Part shown: one piece after another, positions 1 to 8,802 of the stretch
Layout of the letters: every line of letters starts with the position of its first letter
How positions within the stretch are numbered: the stretch's first letter is position 1
Assembly: GCA_016839705.1 (NCBI GenBank)
Contig: JAEOTR010000030.1
Span: 39,084 to 103,083, forward strand
From: Promethearchaeota archaeon
GTDB lineage: Archaea; Asgardarchaeota; Lokiarchaeia; Sigyniarchaeales; SOKP01
Reading direction: 5' to 3'
DNA length: 64,000 nt
The notes under the pieces: model-generated
Database searches by the model: none
The model's input: the letters and a program-made list of their open reading frames with translations, nothing else
What the model was told of the DNA's origin: nothing
Position numbers and translations under genes: made by a program

Positions 1-8
1 GGGAAACC

Positions 9-1409
9 ATGACAATTAAGGATCTAAAATCTAACTATTCTCATAAACAGATGAAATATGGGATAAGGTCTGAAGCCTTTAATATGATGAAAAAGTATTA
101 TCTAACTAAATATGAAACGCACAACAATTTCTTATTCGCTTTTCTCTGTTGCGTGTATGACGGGAAGAATAAACTTGAAGCTATCAAAAAAGAAATGCGA
201 CTTTTATTCATTTCTGCAACAAAACAGGTTGTTGTAGGGGAAGAAGACGTTGAAGAATACTTTCAATTAGCTAAACGACAAGAACTAATTTCTGTTAATG
301 AAAATAATCACATATTATTAACAAAAGAAGGGGAAAAGCTAGTAGAATTAAGTTATTATCATAATTTATATACCTCCCATTATTTACATAGGTTTTTCTC
401 AAAACAGACTGCAATGATAACAACAGCCTTAATTCTTATTTTGTTATCTTCCCTAAAAATTATTTTTGGCCTGCAATTATCCTCTCAAGCTATGCTAACT
501 GAAGGTTTTGAAAATCTAACTGATTTAATAAAAATAGGAATTATTGGCATGATTGGGATGAAACTTAAAAAAGATAAGCTTGCTAGCATCATAATCATAG
601 CAATCATGATGGTTACTGGTATTACTTTAGTTTGGTCGGGAATAGAAGCATTACTAGATCCGAGCCCGATTATACCCTCAATTCAAGCATATTTCATAAG
701 CTTTCTCTCAATATTTCTAAATGTTGGTTTAATGTTCCTTAAGAGCATCGTAGGAAGAGCTTCTGGAAATTTATCTTTTCTTAGCGATTCAAAAGACTCT
801 GCGTTAAACGTTCAAATTTCTATCGGTGTTATAATTGGGTTAACATTCGCAGCTTTCAGGATCTATTTTGTTGACTCTTTAGTGGGAATTGTAATAGCAG
901 TTTTAGTATTCAAGGAAGGAATTGAATTTTTGCGGGAGATCTTTTCAAAAGAGGAAGAATTCGATATAACATCTATAAAAGTATTTGCTGACAATCTCTA
1001 TAATAATCGTTTAACAGGGTATATATTGGGAAGTATACGTAGACAAAATTTAACTCAAGAAGAACTTTTAGAGAATTTTTCCAGAGGACTCAATCTTGGA
1101 CGGTTGTACTATGAAGGATTTGCTGATTTTTTCTATGATGAGCTTGGACCTAACATAGCTAATAAACATCTGAATAAACTCATTAAAGGAAGGTATATCG
1201 ATATTATAAATAATGAGTTATTCTTAACGCAAAAAGGTTTAAAAGCCTTTTATAATGCTAAAGCAAAAGAATTTCAGCAACGCTCAAATCTGATTCGGAT
1301 TGGGCATAAATTTGATTTGAAATTAATCTTGTATCTTGTAATTTTTGCGGGTCTCATTGCTCTCTTAATCTTTGCTCCATCTATAAATTCTTGGTTAGCT
1401 AATCTATAG
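9..1409 (+). CDS. CDF-like cation transporter flanked by winged-helix domains
   Basis: A 466-residue protein. Residues about 130-310 form a membrane region with roughly six hydrophobic segments that resembles the cation diffusion facilitator (CDF) fold. The second segment carries a stretch like the CDF TM2 signature (AMLTEGFENLTDLI) and a later one carries SDSKDSALN, at the place of the TM5 metal site; the usual His/Asp residues are partly replaced by Glu, Asn and Lys, so metal specificity or transport itself is uncertain. Residues about 30-125 and 320-425 look like winged-helix domains ending in typical wings (ILLTKEGEKLVEL, LFLTQKGLKAF), and a last membrane segment lies near 440-460. CDF proteins export Zn, Fe, Mn or similar cations. 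The start has a GGGA motif just upstream at the window edge. The next gene converges on it. Confidence 0.7.
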   Translation: MTIKDLKSNYSHKQMKYGIRSEAFNMMKKYYLTKYETHNNFLFAFLCCVYDGKNKLEAIKKEMRLLFISATKQVVVGEEDVEEYFQLAKRQELISVNENNHILLTKEGEKLVELSYYHNLYTSHYLHRFFSKQTAMITTALILILLSSLKIIFGLQLSSQAMLTEGFENLTDLIKIGIIGMIGMKLKKDKLASIIIIAIMMVTGITLVWSGIEALLDPSPIIPSIQAYFISFLSIFLNVGLMFLKSIVGRASGNLSFLSDSKDSALNVQISIGVIIGLTFAAFRIYFVDSLVGIVIAVLVFKEGIEFLREIFSKEEEFDITSIKVFADNLYNNRLTGYILGSIRRQNLTQEELLENFSRGLNLGRLYYEGFADFFYDELGPNIANKHLNKLIKGRYIDIINNELFLTQKGLKAFYNAKAKEFQQRSNLIRIGHKFDLKLILYLVIFAGLIALLIFAPSINSWLANL

Positions 1410-1428
1410 GTGAATACCTTAATATAGT

Positions 1429-3297
1429 TCAATAAAACATTTTATCTAATTCTTCTTTCAATTTAGCGGGAGGAAATTTAGGTTCTCGGTCAAGCGTTAG
1501 CAACCCATTTATTTCTTGAAATTGATCATAAAGTTCGGTATAGCAAAATCCTTGAATCCAATCCTTTCTTTTTTCAAATTCTTTAAGTAAACTTAAGACT
1601 CCCTGAAAGAGATCTTCTTCAGTTTCAATTAAATTTCCATATCCCCATTTATTTTCAACGTTTTTATCAAAATCGTATCCAAATCCACCTATTTCACTGT
1701 AAATAATCGGTTCATTGGCATATTTATAAGGTTTTAGATAAGTTTCTATTACTGCCTGTTCTTGATTACTTATTTCTTCCTCCAAGGAATCAGGTAATTT
1801 TATTGATTGTGAATCAGCATAATAGTGTCTTGTACAAATATCAGTTTTCGTATGCCACCATCCATCATCGTCGACAACCAATCTTGTTGAATCGATGGAT
1901 TTTATTAAATAGAATAACGAAAGAGTGTAAGCTGCCCTTTTAGGATCTCTTCTTAGACTGAAGACACCCCATGACTCGTTGATTGGAACCCAGGAAATGA
2001 TCGACGGATGATTATAATCCCGTTCTATTTCTTCTACAAATTCATTTAACAAACGCATTTGTGAGTTCACGGTAAATCTACGGGCATTCCCTATTTCTCC
2101 CCATACTAAAACCCCCATTTTATCACACCAGTATAAGAATAGTGGATCAAAAGCTTTCTGATGTGTTCTTAACCCATTAAAGCCAAAATCTTTTATATAT
2201 TGTATGTCTTTTTTAATATCATTTTCAGAGGGTGCAGTATATAATCCATCAGGCCAATATCCCTGTACTAAAAAGAGTTTCTGATATAGTGGTTTATTAT
2301 TTAGTAAAATTTGTTTATTTTTTTTCTGTTTAACATCAGACACCGAAATGCTTCTTAACCCAAAATAACTTCTTACCTCATCATAAATCATCTCTGTATT
2401 CTTATTAAAAATCTTTAAATTAACATCATACAAATTTGGGTTTTCTGGATCCCAAAGGTAATTTAAATCTTTAGGAATTTGAACCTTAAATTTAAAACAA
2501 TTCGGTGTTTTTGGGAATAATCTTCCTTTGAATTCTGGGTTGATCTCTACATCCTCAAATATTCCTAAAAAATGCAAATCAATATCTTCTTTAATAACGC
2601 CTTGATTTTCAAATAAAATTTCATATTTTAGGAAAATATCAGAAAAATCAGTTCCGTGAACATTGAATTCGAACATTACTTCAGTTTTATCTACATCAGG
2701 AGTCATTTTCAATTTTTTCAGATAAAAATCTGAGGAAACAAATTCTATCCACACTGTTTGCCATATACCTGAAACTCTCGGGTAGAAAATTCTTTCTATT
2801 TCCCTTCTCCAATATTGCTTTCCTCTTGGTATTTCCAGGGATTGGCTAGGATCTTCTACTCGTAGTACCATAACATTTAATTCTTCAATAAATTCTGTAA
2901 TGTCTATTGAAAATCCAATATATCCCCCTTCATGAGACCCAACATACTCTCCATTTAAATATACCATACAGGAATAATCAACTGCCCCAAAATGAAGTAA
3001 CACTTTTTTTTTTTGAAATTTTTTCTGTATAACAAATTCTCTTCTATACCATATGATATCATGAAAAGAATTATCCTCAATTCCGCTTAAAGGACTCTGG
3101 AAGCAGAAGGGTACAAGAATTTTTTTATTGAATTTATCAAATGCTTCCTTTTTATACCATCTCTCTTTTAGCCCCAAATTTAAATCATCAAACACAAAAT
3201 CCCATTCTCCATTGAGATTTAACCAATTATTCTCTCTTACAAATTGAGGTCGAGGATACTCTGGTCTTGGTAGTGTGTTTTGCTCTGTCTCTTTCAT
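1429..3297 (-). CDS. Glycoside hydrolase family 2 protein (beta-galactosidase/beta-glucuronidase type)
   Basis: 622 residues with the GH2 layout: an N-terminal jelly-roll sugar-binding domain beginning PRPQFVRENNWLNLNGEWDF, an immunoglobulin-like middle domain (about 190-320) and a C-terminal TIM barrel. The likely acid/base is Glu441 in PINESWG and the likely nucleophile is Glu535 in IIYSEIGG, both in the family's usual context. There is no signal peptide, so it should act in the cytoplasm on imported or internal glycosides; the sugar cannot be told from sequence. The length suits the short GH2 group (about 600 residues). No clear Shine-Dalgarno site precedes the ATG, so it may be leaderless. 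It stands alone, convergent with the upstream transporter, and may have been acquired from bacteria, where the family is common. Confidence 0.9.
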   Translation of the reverse strand: MKETEQNTLPRPEYPRPQFVRENNWLNLNGEWDFVFDDLNLGLKERWYKKEAFDKFNKKILVPFCFQSPLSGIEDNSFHDIIWYRREFVIQKKFQKKKVLLHFGAVDYSCMVYLNGEYVGSHEGGYIGFSIDITEFIEELNVMVLRVEDPSQSLEIPRGKQYWRREIERIFYPRVSGIWQTVWIEFVSSDFYLKKLKMTPDVDKTEVMFEFNVHGTDFSDIFLKYEILFENQGVIKEDIDLHFLGIFEDVEINPEFKGRLFPKTPNCFKFKVQIPKDLNYLWDPENPNLYDVNLKIFNKNTEMIYDEVRSYFGLRSISVSDVKQKKNKQILLNNKPLYQKLFLVQGYWPDGLYTAPSENDIKKDIQYIKDFGFNGLRTHQKAFDPLFLYWCDKMGVLVWGEIGNARRFTVNSQMRLLNEFVEEIERDYNHPSIISWVPINESWGVFSLRRDPKRAAYTLSLFYLIKSIDSTRLVVDDDGWWHTKTDICTRHYYADSQSIKLPDSLEEEISNQEQAVIETYLKPYKYANEPIIYSEIGGFGYDFDKNVENKWGYGNLIETEEDLFQGVLSLLKEFEKRKDWIQGFCYTELYDQFQEINGLLTLDREPKFPPAKLKEELDKMFY

Positions 3298-3910
3298 GCA
3301 AAAGAAAAAGCAAAAAACAATAAAAAGTTATTTAAAAAATGAATTATATCATCATCTGTTTGAGGATGGATCGATTAAGAGGTCGTTTGGTCCTTATACT
3401 GGGCTAAGTTTCGTTAAATTCAATCTTGACTGGTCACCTAAGGTTTAAGCCATTTCGCTTCTTCGACCTTAATTAAAGAGAAACAAAGAAATTTTATTGA
3501 TAATGATTGAACTGTAAAACATTTCTAACCTATTTTGCTTTCTTCTACCAAAAAATTCAATATCATCGTCATAAACTATAATCTTAATAGAAAGAAAATA
3601 GATTGACTATTTGATAATCACTATTTTCATAATCTGAATTGAATCTATTATAATTATTCACCATATTATCGAATTTGGAAAAGCTTGTATCATTGTGATA
3701 GAACAATTTTATCGCATTTTTTAACATACATGATCAATCTTGATCGATCACTTTTCCGTTATAGGATCACAATATTAATGCAATCCGCAATGTTTATATA
3801 CGATATCTGACATATAACTATTAGAGAACGATCAAGTTTCCGGCTCTCGACGGTCATTTATATTCCCACATGCATTCATGTAAGAATTTGATAACAAAAG
3901 GGGGATGATT
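3298..3910. other. Long non-coding gap with a promoter at its right end
   Basis: About 600 bases between the GH2 gene (leftward) and the one-carbon cluster (rightward), so it should hold divergent promoters. A TATA-like element is visible at 3791-3800. The part around 3360-3470 is less AT-rich than the rest and has a short open stretch without start signals that I do not interpret. No RNA gene or repeat was recognised. Confidence 0.5.
3791..3800 (+). promoter_or_regulatory. Putative archaeal TATA box for the 4.0 kb gene
   Basis: TGTTTATATA follows a CCGCAA stretch that could act as a BRE. A very similar element (ACATTTATATG) lies before the gene at 6396, so the two genes may be co-regulated. 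Transcription would begin around 3825. Confidence 0.45.
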
Positions 3911-4009
3911 TTGATAGTTTGTATGATCATTATTAGTTCATATTCGCCGAAAATTGATCTTTCAAGAAAAAATAAAAAAACAAAAAAAAAGGAGGATGAA
4001 AATGAATAA
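3911..4009 (+). CDS. Possible small leader ORF overlapping the next start
   Basis: A 32-codon frame starting with TTG at 3911, six bases after a strong GGGGG Shine-Dalgarno motif (3900-3904). It runs into the start of the next gene (ATG 4002) and stops at 4007-4009, an 8-base overlap that would allow translational coupling. The predicted peptide is hydrophobic at the start and Lys/Glu-rich at the end, and I do not recognise it. The only support is the ribosome-binding site and the overlap, so it may be spurious. Confidence 0.3.
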   Translation: MIVCMIIISSYSPKIDLSRKNKKTKKKEDENE

Positions 4010-4601
4010 TATAATGTTTGAAACTTTGGCTGATAATAATTTTTCCGTATATATGATACAAGAAAAGGATGAAAAGGTTAAAGAAGACGATGTAGAAAGA
4101 ATATTAGAGAATATCAAGGATATTTCTATAAATTTCGCTACAATTGATTTGGGCCATATGAATTTAAGGGAGTTTAACGAAACTGCTTTATCAAAAGTAT
4201 TAAGGAAGTTTGGGATTCCTTATTTCACGATTCAATTACCCCATTATGTTAAAGGGCATTATTCAAGCCAACTGAGTGAAATTCAAAATAAGTATAATGA
4301 GTTAAAATCTACTTATGATTCACTAAAAGATAAAAATGCTCCTAGTGCTCAAGAACTCTGTTATTTAATTCAATACTATTCAACTGAGCTTAAAGAATTA
4401 AACCACTACATTAGTAAACAAGTGCGAACGAGCGCAGTGACCAAAAGAATTTTAGAAGTCATAAAAGATCGTCCAGATGAAGATATGACCTTTATTCATT
4501 TTGGTGAGGAGAATACTTTTGTAGAAATCATGAAAGAGTTGAAAGAATTGAATGTTAAATCTAACGTCATTTTTATACAGAGCTCAAGATTTATAAATTA
4601 A
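4002..4601 (+). CDS. Uncharacterised protein sharing the N-terminal domain of the MtdB-like fusion
   Basis: A 199-residue protein of unknown function. The ATG at 4002 is chosen because AAAGGAGG lies six bases upstream; an earlier in-frame ATG at 3954 has no such site. Its order of motifs matches residues about 50-220 of the protein at 6396: an NETALSKVLRKFGIPYF stretch (there NDPIATLLRKYEIPYQ), then KGHYSSQL (there EGYLSV), a helical region, then a strand-loop-helix (DMTFIHFGEENTFVEI versus LTAFHICDPHHFKGI). The two are therefore probably paralogous domains, one free and one fused to a dehydrogenase. The middle part (about 85-150) is predicted helical or coiled coil. The lipoamide dehydrogenase gene follows 51 bases later on the same strand. 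A regulatory or substrate-handling role in one-carbon or lipoamide metabolism is a guess. Confidence 0.6.
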   Translation: MNNIMFETLADNNFSVYMIQEKDEKVKEDDVERILENIKDISINFATIDLGHMNLREFNETALSKVLRKFGIPYFTIQLPHYVKGHYSSQLSEIQNKYNELKSTYDSLKDKNAPSAQELCYLIQYYSTELKELNHYISKQVRTSAVTKRILEVIKDRPDEDMTFIHFGEENTFVEIMKELKELNVKSNVIFIQSSRFIN

Positions 4602-4652
4602 TTTTATTCCCAAATTAAAATTTAGAGAATTAAAAACGCAGAGGTAAGAGTT

Positions 4653-6197
4653 ATGAAAATAATTGAAGAAGAGTATGATCTGGCAATCATCGGAGCGGGT
4701 CCAGGTGGCTATCATTCAGCCATCAGAGCAGCTCAATATGGTGCGAAAGTTGCATTAATTGAAAAAGACAAATTAGGTGGCACATGTTTAAATAGAGGAT
4801 GCATTCCTACTAAAGCATTACTTGCTTCTGCCCATTTTATTGAGAAAATTCAAAAAGCAGAAGAATTTGGTGTAGAGATTAAAGGTTTTAGTTCTAATTT
4901 CAGTAAGGTAGTAGAGCGAAAAGATAAGATAGTAAATGAACTTGGCACTGGTATCGCAAATCTACAAAAGGCTTGGAAAAATGACGTTTACATCGGATTT
5001 GGTAAGATTCTTAGAGGTAATGCTCAAGAAGGTTTTAAAGTATTAATTCAGGGAGAAAATAATGAGGAGTTAATTCATGCTAAAAGAGTTATTATAGCAA
5101 CTGGTTCGACTCCTGCTTTAATACCAAATTTTAATGTAGACCATAAAAGAATTTTAACAAGTGATGATATTTTGGATTCCAATTTCAAAACTATTCCCAA
5201 AAGATTGTTAATTATTGGAGCAGGGGTTATTGGATGTGAGTTTGCAGACATTTTTACAACTTTTGGGAGTAAAGTAACATTGTTAGAATATCTACCTTCA
5301 CCAATCGCGACGGAAGAACCAATAATTATTAAGCAGTTACAAAAGAAATTCGATTCAAAAGGAATTAAGATCATTACTTCTCAAAATGTATTATCTGTAG
5401 AAAACACAGGCTCAAGTGTAAAAGCTTTAACCTGTTCTGCTTCAGTGCCAACAGAAGAAATTGAACTCGCAGAAAAATTTAGTTTTGAGGCTGATCTATG
5501 TTTAATTTCTATTGGTAGGAATAAGGTGTCAAAAAATTTGGGATTAGAGGAATTAGGCATTGAAACAAGAAGGGGAGCAATTGAAGTTGATCCAGGCACA
5601 TTAGAAACTGTTGTCAATGGAATATATGCAATTGGCGATGTGACTGGAGGAATTATGCTTGCTCATGTAGCAAGTTATGAGGGTGATATAGCAGTTGCAA
5701 ATGCTCTGCGTAGTCTCGGAGTAATCAAAAATCATTCTAGGAGAACTAATTATAGGGTCGTTCCTTCTACAATTTTTACAAGTCCTAATATCGGTTCAGT
5801 CGGATTGAAAAGAAATCAGGCTAGAGAACTAGGTATAGATGTTTTAGTTGGTCAATTTCCATATGAATCCCTTGGAAAAGCGAAATGTATGGGAGAAGAA
5901 GGACTTCTAATATTATTAGCAGATAAACATACTCTCCAAATAGTTGGTGCTTCTTGCATTGGTGAAGGGGCTTCAGAATTAATTGCTGAGGTGGCACTTG
6001 CCATGCAACACGGTTTATCCATCGAAGACATCACTCATACAATCCATAGTCATCCAACTCTCTCAGAAATGGTGCTAGAAGCAGCAGAGGCAGTTAAAGG
6101 TCGAGCTATTCATAAAAAAGGACACCCTATTGCGCCTAGATTAAGAGATATTCTAATGGAGCAACTTCCTTTGGGAGTTGAATACGGAACAGAATAA
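4653..6197 (+). CDS. lpdA: Dihydrolipoyl dehydrogenase
   Basis: 514-residue flavoprotein of the pyridine-nucleotide disulfide oxidoreductase family. It oxidises dihydrolipoyl groups with NAD, as in the glycine cleavage system or 2-oxoacid dehydrogenases. Visible are the FAD-binding GAGPGGYHSA near residue 15, the redox disulfide Cys45/Cys50 in GGTCLNRGCIPTK, the NAD-binding GAGVIGCEFA, an FAD motif YAIGDVTGG, and the C-terminal HSHPTLSEM that supplies the His-Glu base. A GAGGT site lies seven bases before the ATG. It sits between the small orphan protein and the MtdB-like fusion, so it may feed a methylene-tetrahydropterin pool through glycine cleavage. No lipoate-carrying protein is in the window, so the partner complex is unknown. 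Confidence 0.92.
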   Translation: MKIIEEEYDLAIIGAGPGGYHSAIRAAQYGAKVALIEKDKLGGTCLNRGCIPTKALLASAHFIEKIQKAEEFGVEIKGFSSNFSKVVERKDKIVNELGTGIANLQKAWKNDVYIGFGKILRGNAQEGFKVLIQGENNEELIHAKRVIIATGSTPALIPNFNVDHKRILTSDDILDSNFKTIPKRLLIIGAGVIGCEFADIFTTFGSKVTLLEYLPSPIATEEPIIIKQLQKKFDSKGIKIITSQNVLSVENTGSSVKALTCSASVPTEEIELAEKFSFEADLCLISIGRNKVSKNLGLEELGIETRRGAIEVDPGTLETVVNGIYAIGDVTGGIMLAHVASYEGDIAVANALRSLGVIKNHSRRTNYRVVPSTIFTSPNIGSVGLKRNQARELGIDVLVGQFPYESLGKAKCMGEEGLLILLADKHTLQIVGASCIGEGASELIAEVALAMQHGLSIEDITHTIHSHPTLSEMVLEAAEAVKGRAIHKKGHPIAPRLRDILMEQLPLGVEYGTE

Positions 6198-6286
6198 ATT
6201 CTAACTTTTCTTTTTTATATTTTTTCAATAATTCTTATTTTCTGTTTTATGTAACAAATAGATCATCAATATGCTCGAATAGCAAC

Positions 6287-6295
6287 ATTTATATG
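6287..6295 (+). promoter_or_regulatory. Putative TATA box before the MtdB-like fusion gene
   Basis: ATTTATATG preceded by AGCAAC resembles the element at 3791. It lies about 100 bases before the ATG at 6396, so the fusion gene may have its own promoter besides read-through from the upstream dehydrogenase gene. Confidence 0.4.
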
Positions 6296-6395
6296 CTTGG
6301 AAAACATAATATGATTTGGGAAAATCTACAAAAAAATATCGAAAAATGAAAATGGTAAATATTATCTAATTAAAAATAAGAGGTGTTGACAAAAA

Positions 6396-8078
6396 ATGGA
6401 AGTTTTAGAATTAAAACCTTTAAAAAAAAATCGATTAAAATTAGTTTTAATTGAAAGTGAATTTCCTATTGAATGGTGGTTTGAAAGCTCAGCACAGAAA
6501 AAACATGACTTAGTATGGAATTTGAATTTAATTTCAAAAGAATATATTGATTTAATTGAAGGTCTCATTAACAAGTATAATCCTAATTATGTTACTGAAG
6601 AGAAAGGTAGCAGGTGGGAAGAAGTAATATCACAAAATGACCCAATAGCTACATTATTAAGAAAATATGAGATACCCTATCAAATGGTAGACATTTCCGA
6701 AAATGCTGAGGGTTATCTCTCTGTAAATTTTGATGAATATAGAACTCTAATTGAACAATTAGAAAGAAATCTTTATAACTATTCCAATTCTAGCGAATCA
6801 GCCATTCAAAATGAATTCGAATATCAGAGAGCTGTATTATGGAAGGAGCATTTACAACAAGAGTATAATAATAAAGAAAATGATATAAGATATAAAGTTC
6901 GAGAAGCGTGGATGATGATGAAAATTATGAAATTCGCAAGAAAGATTGAAAAAAAAAATCTTACTGCTTTTCATATTTGTGATCCACACCATTTTAAAGG
7001 AATTAAGAGACTAGCTGAAGAATTGGGAGTTATTATTGAGGAGATAAAAATTAAAAGAGAAAGTAAAATTGTCCATAGTTCTGAAATATTTCCAATAAAG
7101 AGTATGATGAATAATTCAATAATAGAATTAACACCTGTAAAAATAAAGAAAAAGGAGAAACTTGATAAAATTTGTTATTTTTTTGACACTGATGAAAAAG
7201 CCTCTCCTTTTGATATTAATATGGCTTATGATGCAGGATTTGACGTGGTTGTTCCATTTAATAATGTAAAAGCAAAACAAGTACAAAAATTAGTTCAAGA
7301 TGCGATCTTTTCACGTAGACCTGGTGCTCCTACATCATTCTTTATTGGTGGATCGGATGTGAAAGAAGGAGAGGAAATAGCTCACACTGTTATTAATTCA
7401 TTGGTACACCCTTACGAATGTCCTGTAATTATCGATCCTAGAGGCTCCTATACAACAGCCTCTTCAATTGTAGCGAAAACTATGGAAATAACCAAAGCTA
7501 ATAATATTGATGATTTAAGAGGAAAAAAAGTCGTAATTTTAGGAGCAGGTCCAGTTGCTCAGATCGCAGCCATATTAGCTGCTAAATTAAAATGTCATAC
7601 CTACCTAGTAGAAACTTGGAATAAGTCTAATGAGAAATTTATTGAGGAATTATCACGAGAATTATCAAAGGAAGCTGGAATAGATGCTACAAGAATTATA
7701 GGAATATTCGCAGTACACGATGAAGAAAAATACCAAATTTTGAAAGATGCAGATATCATATGGTCTCTAGCTGCCGTAGGTATTCAAGTATTATCAAGAG
7801 ATGTAATGAATAAATTAAAAAACAAAATAATCTTTGATATAAACTTAGTACCTCCGTATGGTGTTGATGGACTAAAACCCAAGGATTCTAATAGAGAAAT
7901 CTTTCCAAGCATTTTCGGAACTGGGGCATTAACAGTGGGTCGTCTAAAATCTAAAGTTGAGGAAGCCATTCTAAAAGAAGCTTCAATAACCAATGGGAAA
8001 AAAGTTTTTGATTATCTATTCGCATTCGAAAAAGCAAAACAACTAATATTTGGAAATGAAATAGAAATCTCTCAATAA
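6396..8078 (+). CDS. Fusion of an uncharacterised domain with an MtdB-like methylene-tetrahydromethanopterin dehydrogenase
   Basis: 560 residues in two parts. Residues 1 to about 225 form the uncharacterised domain also encoded alone at 4002. Residues about 257-360 match the small N-terminal domain of methylene-tetrahydromethanopterin dehydrogenases (FFDTDEKASPFDINMAYDAG, then VVPFNNV and a GSD loop), and residues 375-540 are a Rossmann domain with VVILGAGPVAQIAAI at about 379-393. MtdB-type enzymes oxidise methylene-H4MPT with NAD(P); a related role with tetrahydromethanopterin or tetrahydrofolate is expected. Family MtdB proteins are about 300 residues, so the N-terminal addition nearly doubles the length. 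A GAGGTG site precedes the ATG. A ten-base T run follows the stop and probably ends the transcript. The function of the extra domain is unknown. Confidence 0.8.
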   Translation: MEVLELKPLKKNRLKLVLIESEFPIEWWFESSAQKKHDLVWNLNLISKEYIDLIEGLINKYNPNYVTEEKGSRWEEVISQNDPIATLLRKYEIPYQMVDISENAEGYLSVNFDEYRTLIEQLERNLYNYSNSSESAIQNEFEYQRAVLWKEHLQQEYNNKENDIRYKVREAWMMMKIMKFARKIEKKNLTAFHICDPHHFKGIKRLAEELGVIIEEIKIKRESKIVHSSEIFPIKSMMNNSIIELTPVKIKKKEKLDKICYFFDTDEKASPFDINMAYDAGFDVVVPFNNVKAKQVQKLVQDAIFSRRPGAPTSFFIGGSDVKEGEEIAHTVINSLVHPYECPVIIDPRGSYTTASSIVAKTMEITKANNIDDLRGKKVVILGAGPVAQIAAILAAKLKCHTYLVETWNKSNEKFIEELSRELSKEAGIDATRIIGIFAVHDEEKYQILKDADIIWSLAAVGIQVLSRDVMNKLKNKIIFDINLVPPYGVDGLKPKDSNREIFPSIFGTGALTVGRLKSKVEEAILKEASITNGKKVFDYLFAFEKAKQLIFGNEIEISQ

Positions 8079-8091
8079 TTTTTTTTTTCTT
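8079..8091 (+). terminator. Poly-T transcription terminator
   Basis: A run of ten T residues begins right after the stop codon of the MtdB-like gene, the usual form of archaeal intrinsic termination. Confidence 0.5.
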
Positions 8092-8135
8092 ATTATTTAG
8101 ATTATAACTAGTTCAATTTAGGAGGAAGTGTAATT

Positions 8136-8651
8136 TTGCGTTCAACAAACCCGTTTCAAATTTTCATAATGTATCGTGATGAACTTAACGGTATTCTTCC
8201 CCTTCTAATTTTTCCAGATGAATCCGTTAAACAAGATAATAATACAATGAAACCAATCTATTATCATCCAATTTGGAATTTCTCCATCGATGATACCAAA
8301 AAAGCCGAGGGAGTAAATTTGATTTATAGAAAAAATGTTTATTGTGCTAAAAATTACCTAGTCTATTGTGAGGCAATAGAAGAAAGTAAGGTTGATTATT
8401 TAAAGGGATTTTTTAAAAAGATAGTTATTATAATAGTTATTCCGGAAGAAATGAATTATGAGCAAAAAATTTTTCTGAAAAGTGCCATAGAAGTCATCAT
8501 TAAAAATTTTAAAAGCCATTTTACTAAAATTGTAAAATCAGAGATTTTAAAACTAGACATAATAAAAATCCCCAAAAATGAAAATATTATCAAAGAGGGA
8601 AATACTTTAAAAGAAAAGATTAGAAAATTATTAAAAACTATTTTTATTTAA
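8136..8651 (+). CDS. Small uncharacterised protein, possibly longin-like
   Basis: 171 residues starting at TTG, ten bases after GGAGG (8121-8125). It begins FQIFIMYRDELNGILPLLIFPDE, a strand-turn-strand that resembles the opening of longin/roadblock-type domains that are frequent in Asgard archaea, followed by a strand (NYLVYCEAIEES), a strongly hydrophobic strand (KKIVIIIVIPEEM), a long helix and a Lys-rich tail. No catalytic motif or membrane segment is clear. It follows the one-carbon cluster on the same strand but lies behind a poly-T terminator. The longin-like suggestion rests on secondary-structure pattern only. Confidence 0.5.
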   Translation: MRSTNPFQIFIMYRDELNGILPLLIFPDESVKQDNNTMKPIYYHPIWNFSIDDTKKAEGVNLIYRKNVYCAKNYLVYCEAIEESKVDYLKGFFKKIVIIIVIPEEMNYEQKIFLKSAIEVIIKNFKSHFTKIVKSEILKLDIIKIPKNENIIKEGNTLKEKIRKLLKTIFI

Positions 8652-8802
8652 CAAATAGGAATCGCACACCTAAAATCCATGAAAAATAACCAGAATTTAG
8701 TTTAAATTTTAGTTTGATCATTGGTTTGTGGTAGGGAAGGAGGTTTATATTTTCGCTCTCCAATTGCGACAAAGGCATCAATAACCTGTCAAGTTACTAA
8801 AT

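Noticed and set aside
3330..3450. An open stretch with a protein-like reading (EDGSIKRSFGPYTGLSF)
   Set aside because: No start codon or ribosome site, only about 40 codons, and no family recognised. It may be a remnant, but chance is as likely.
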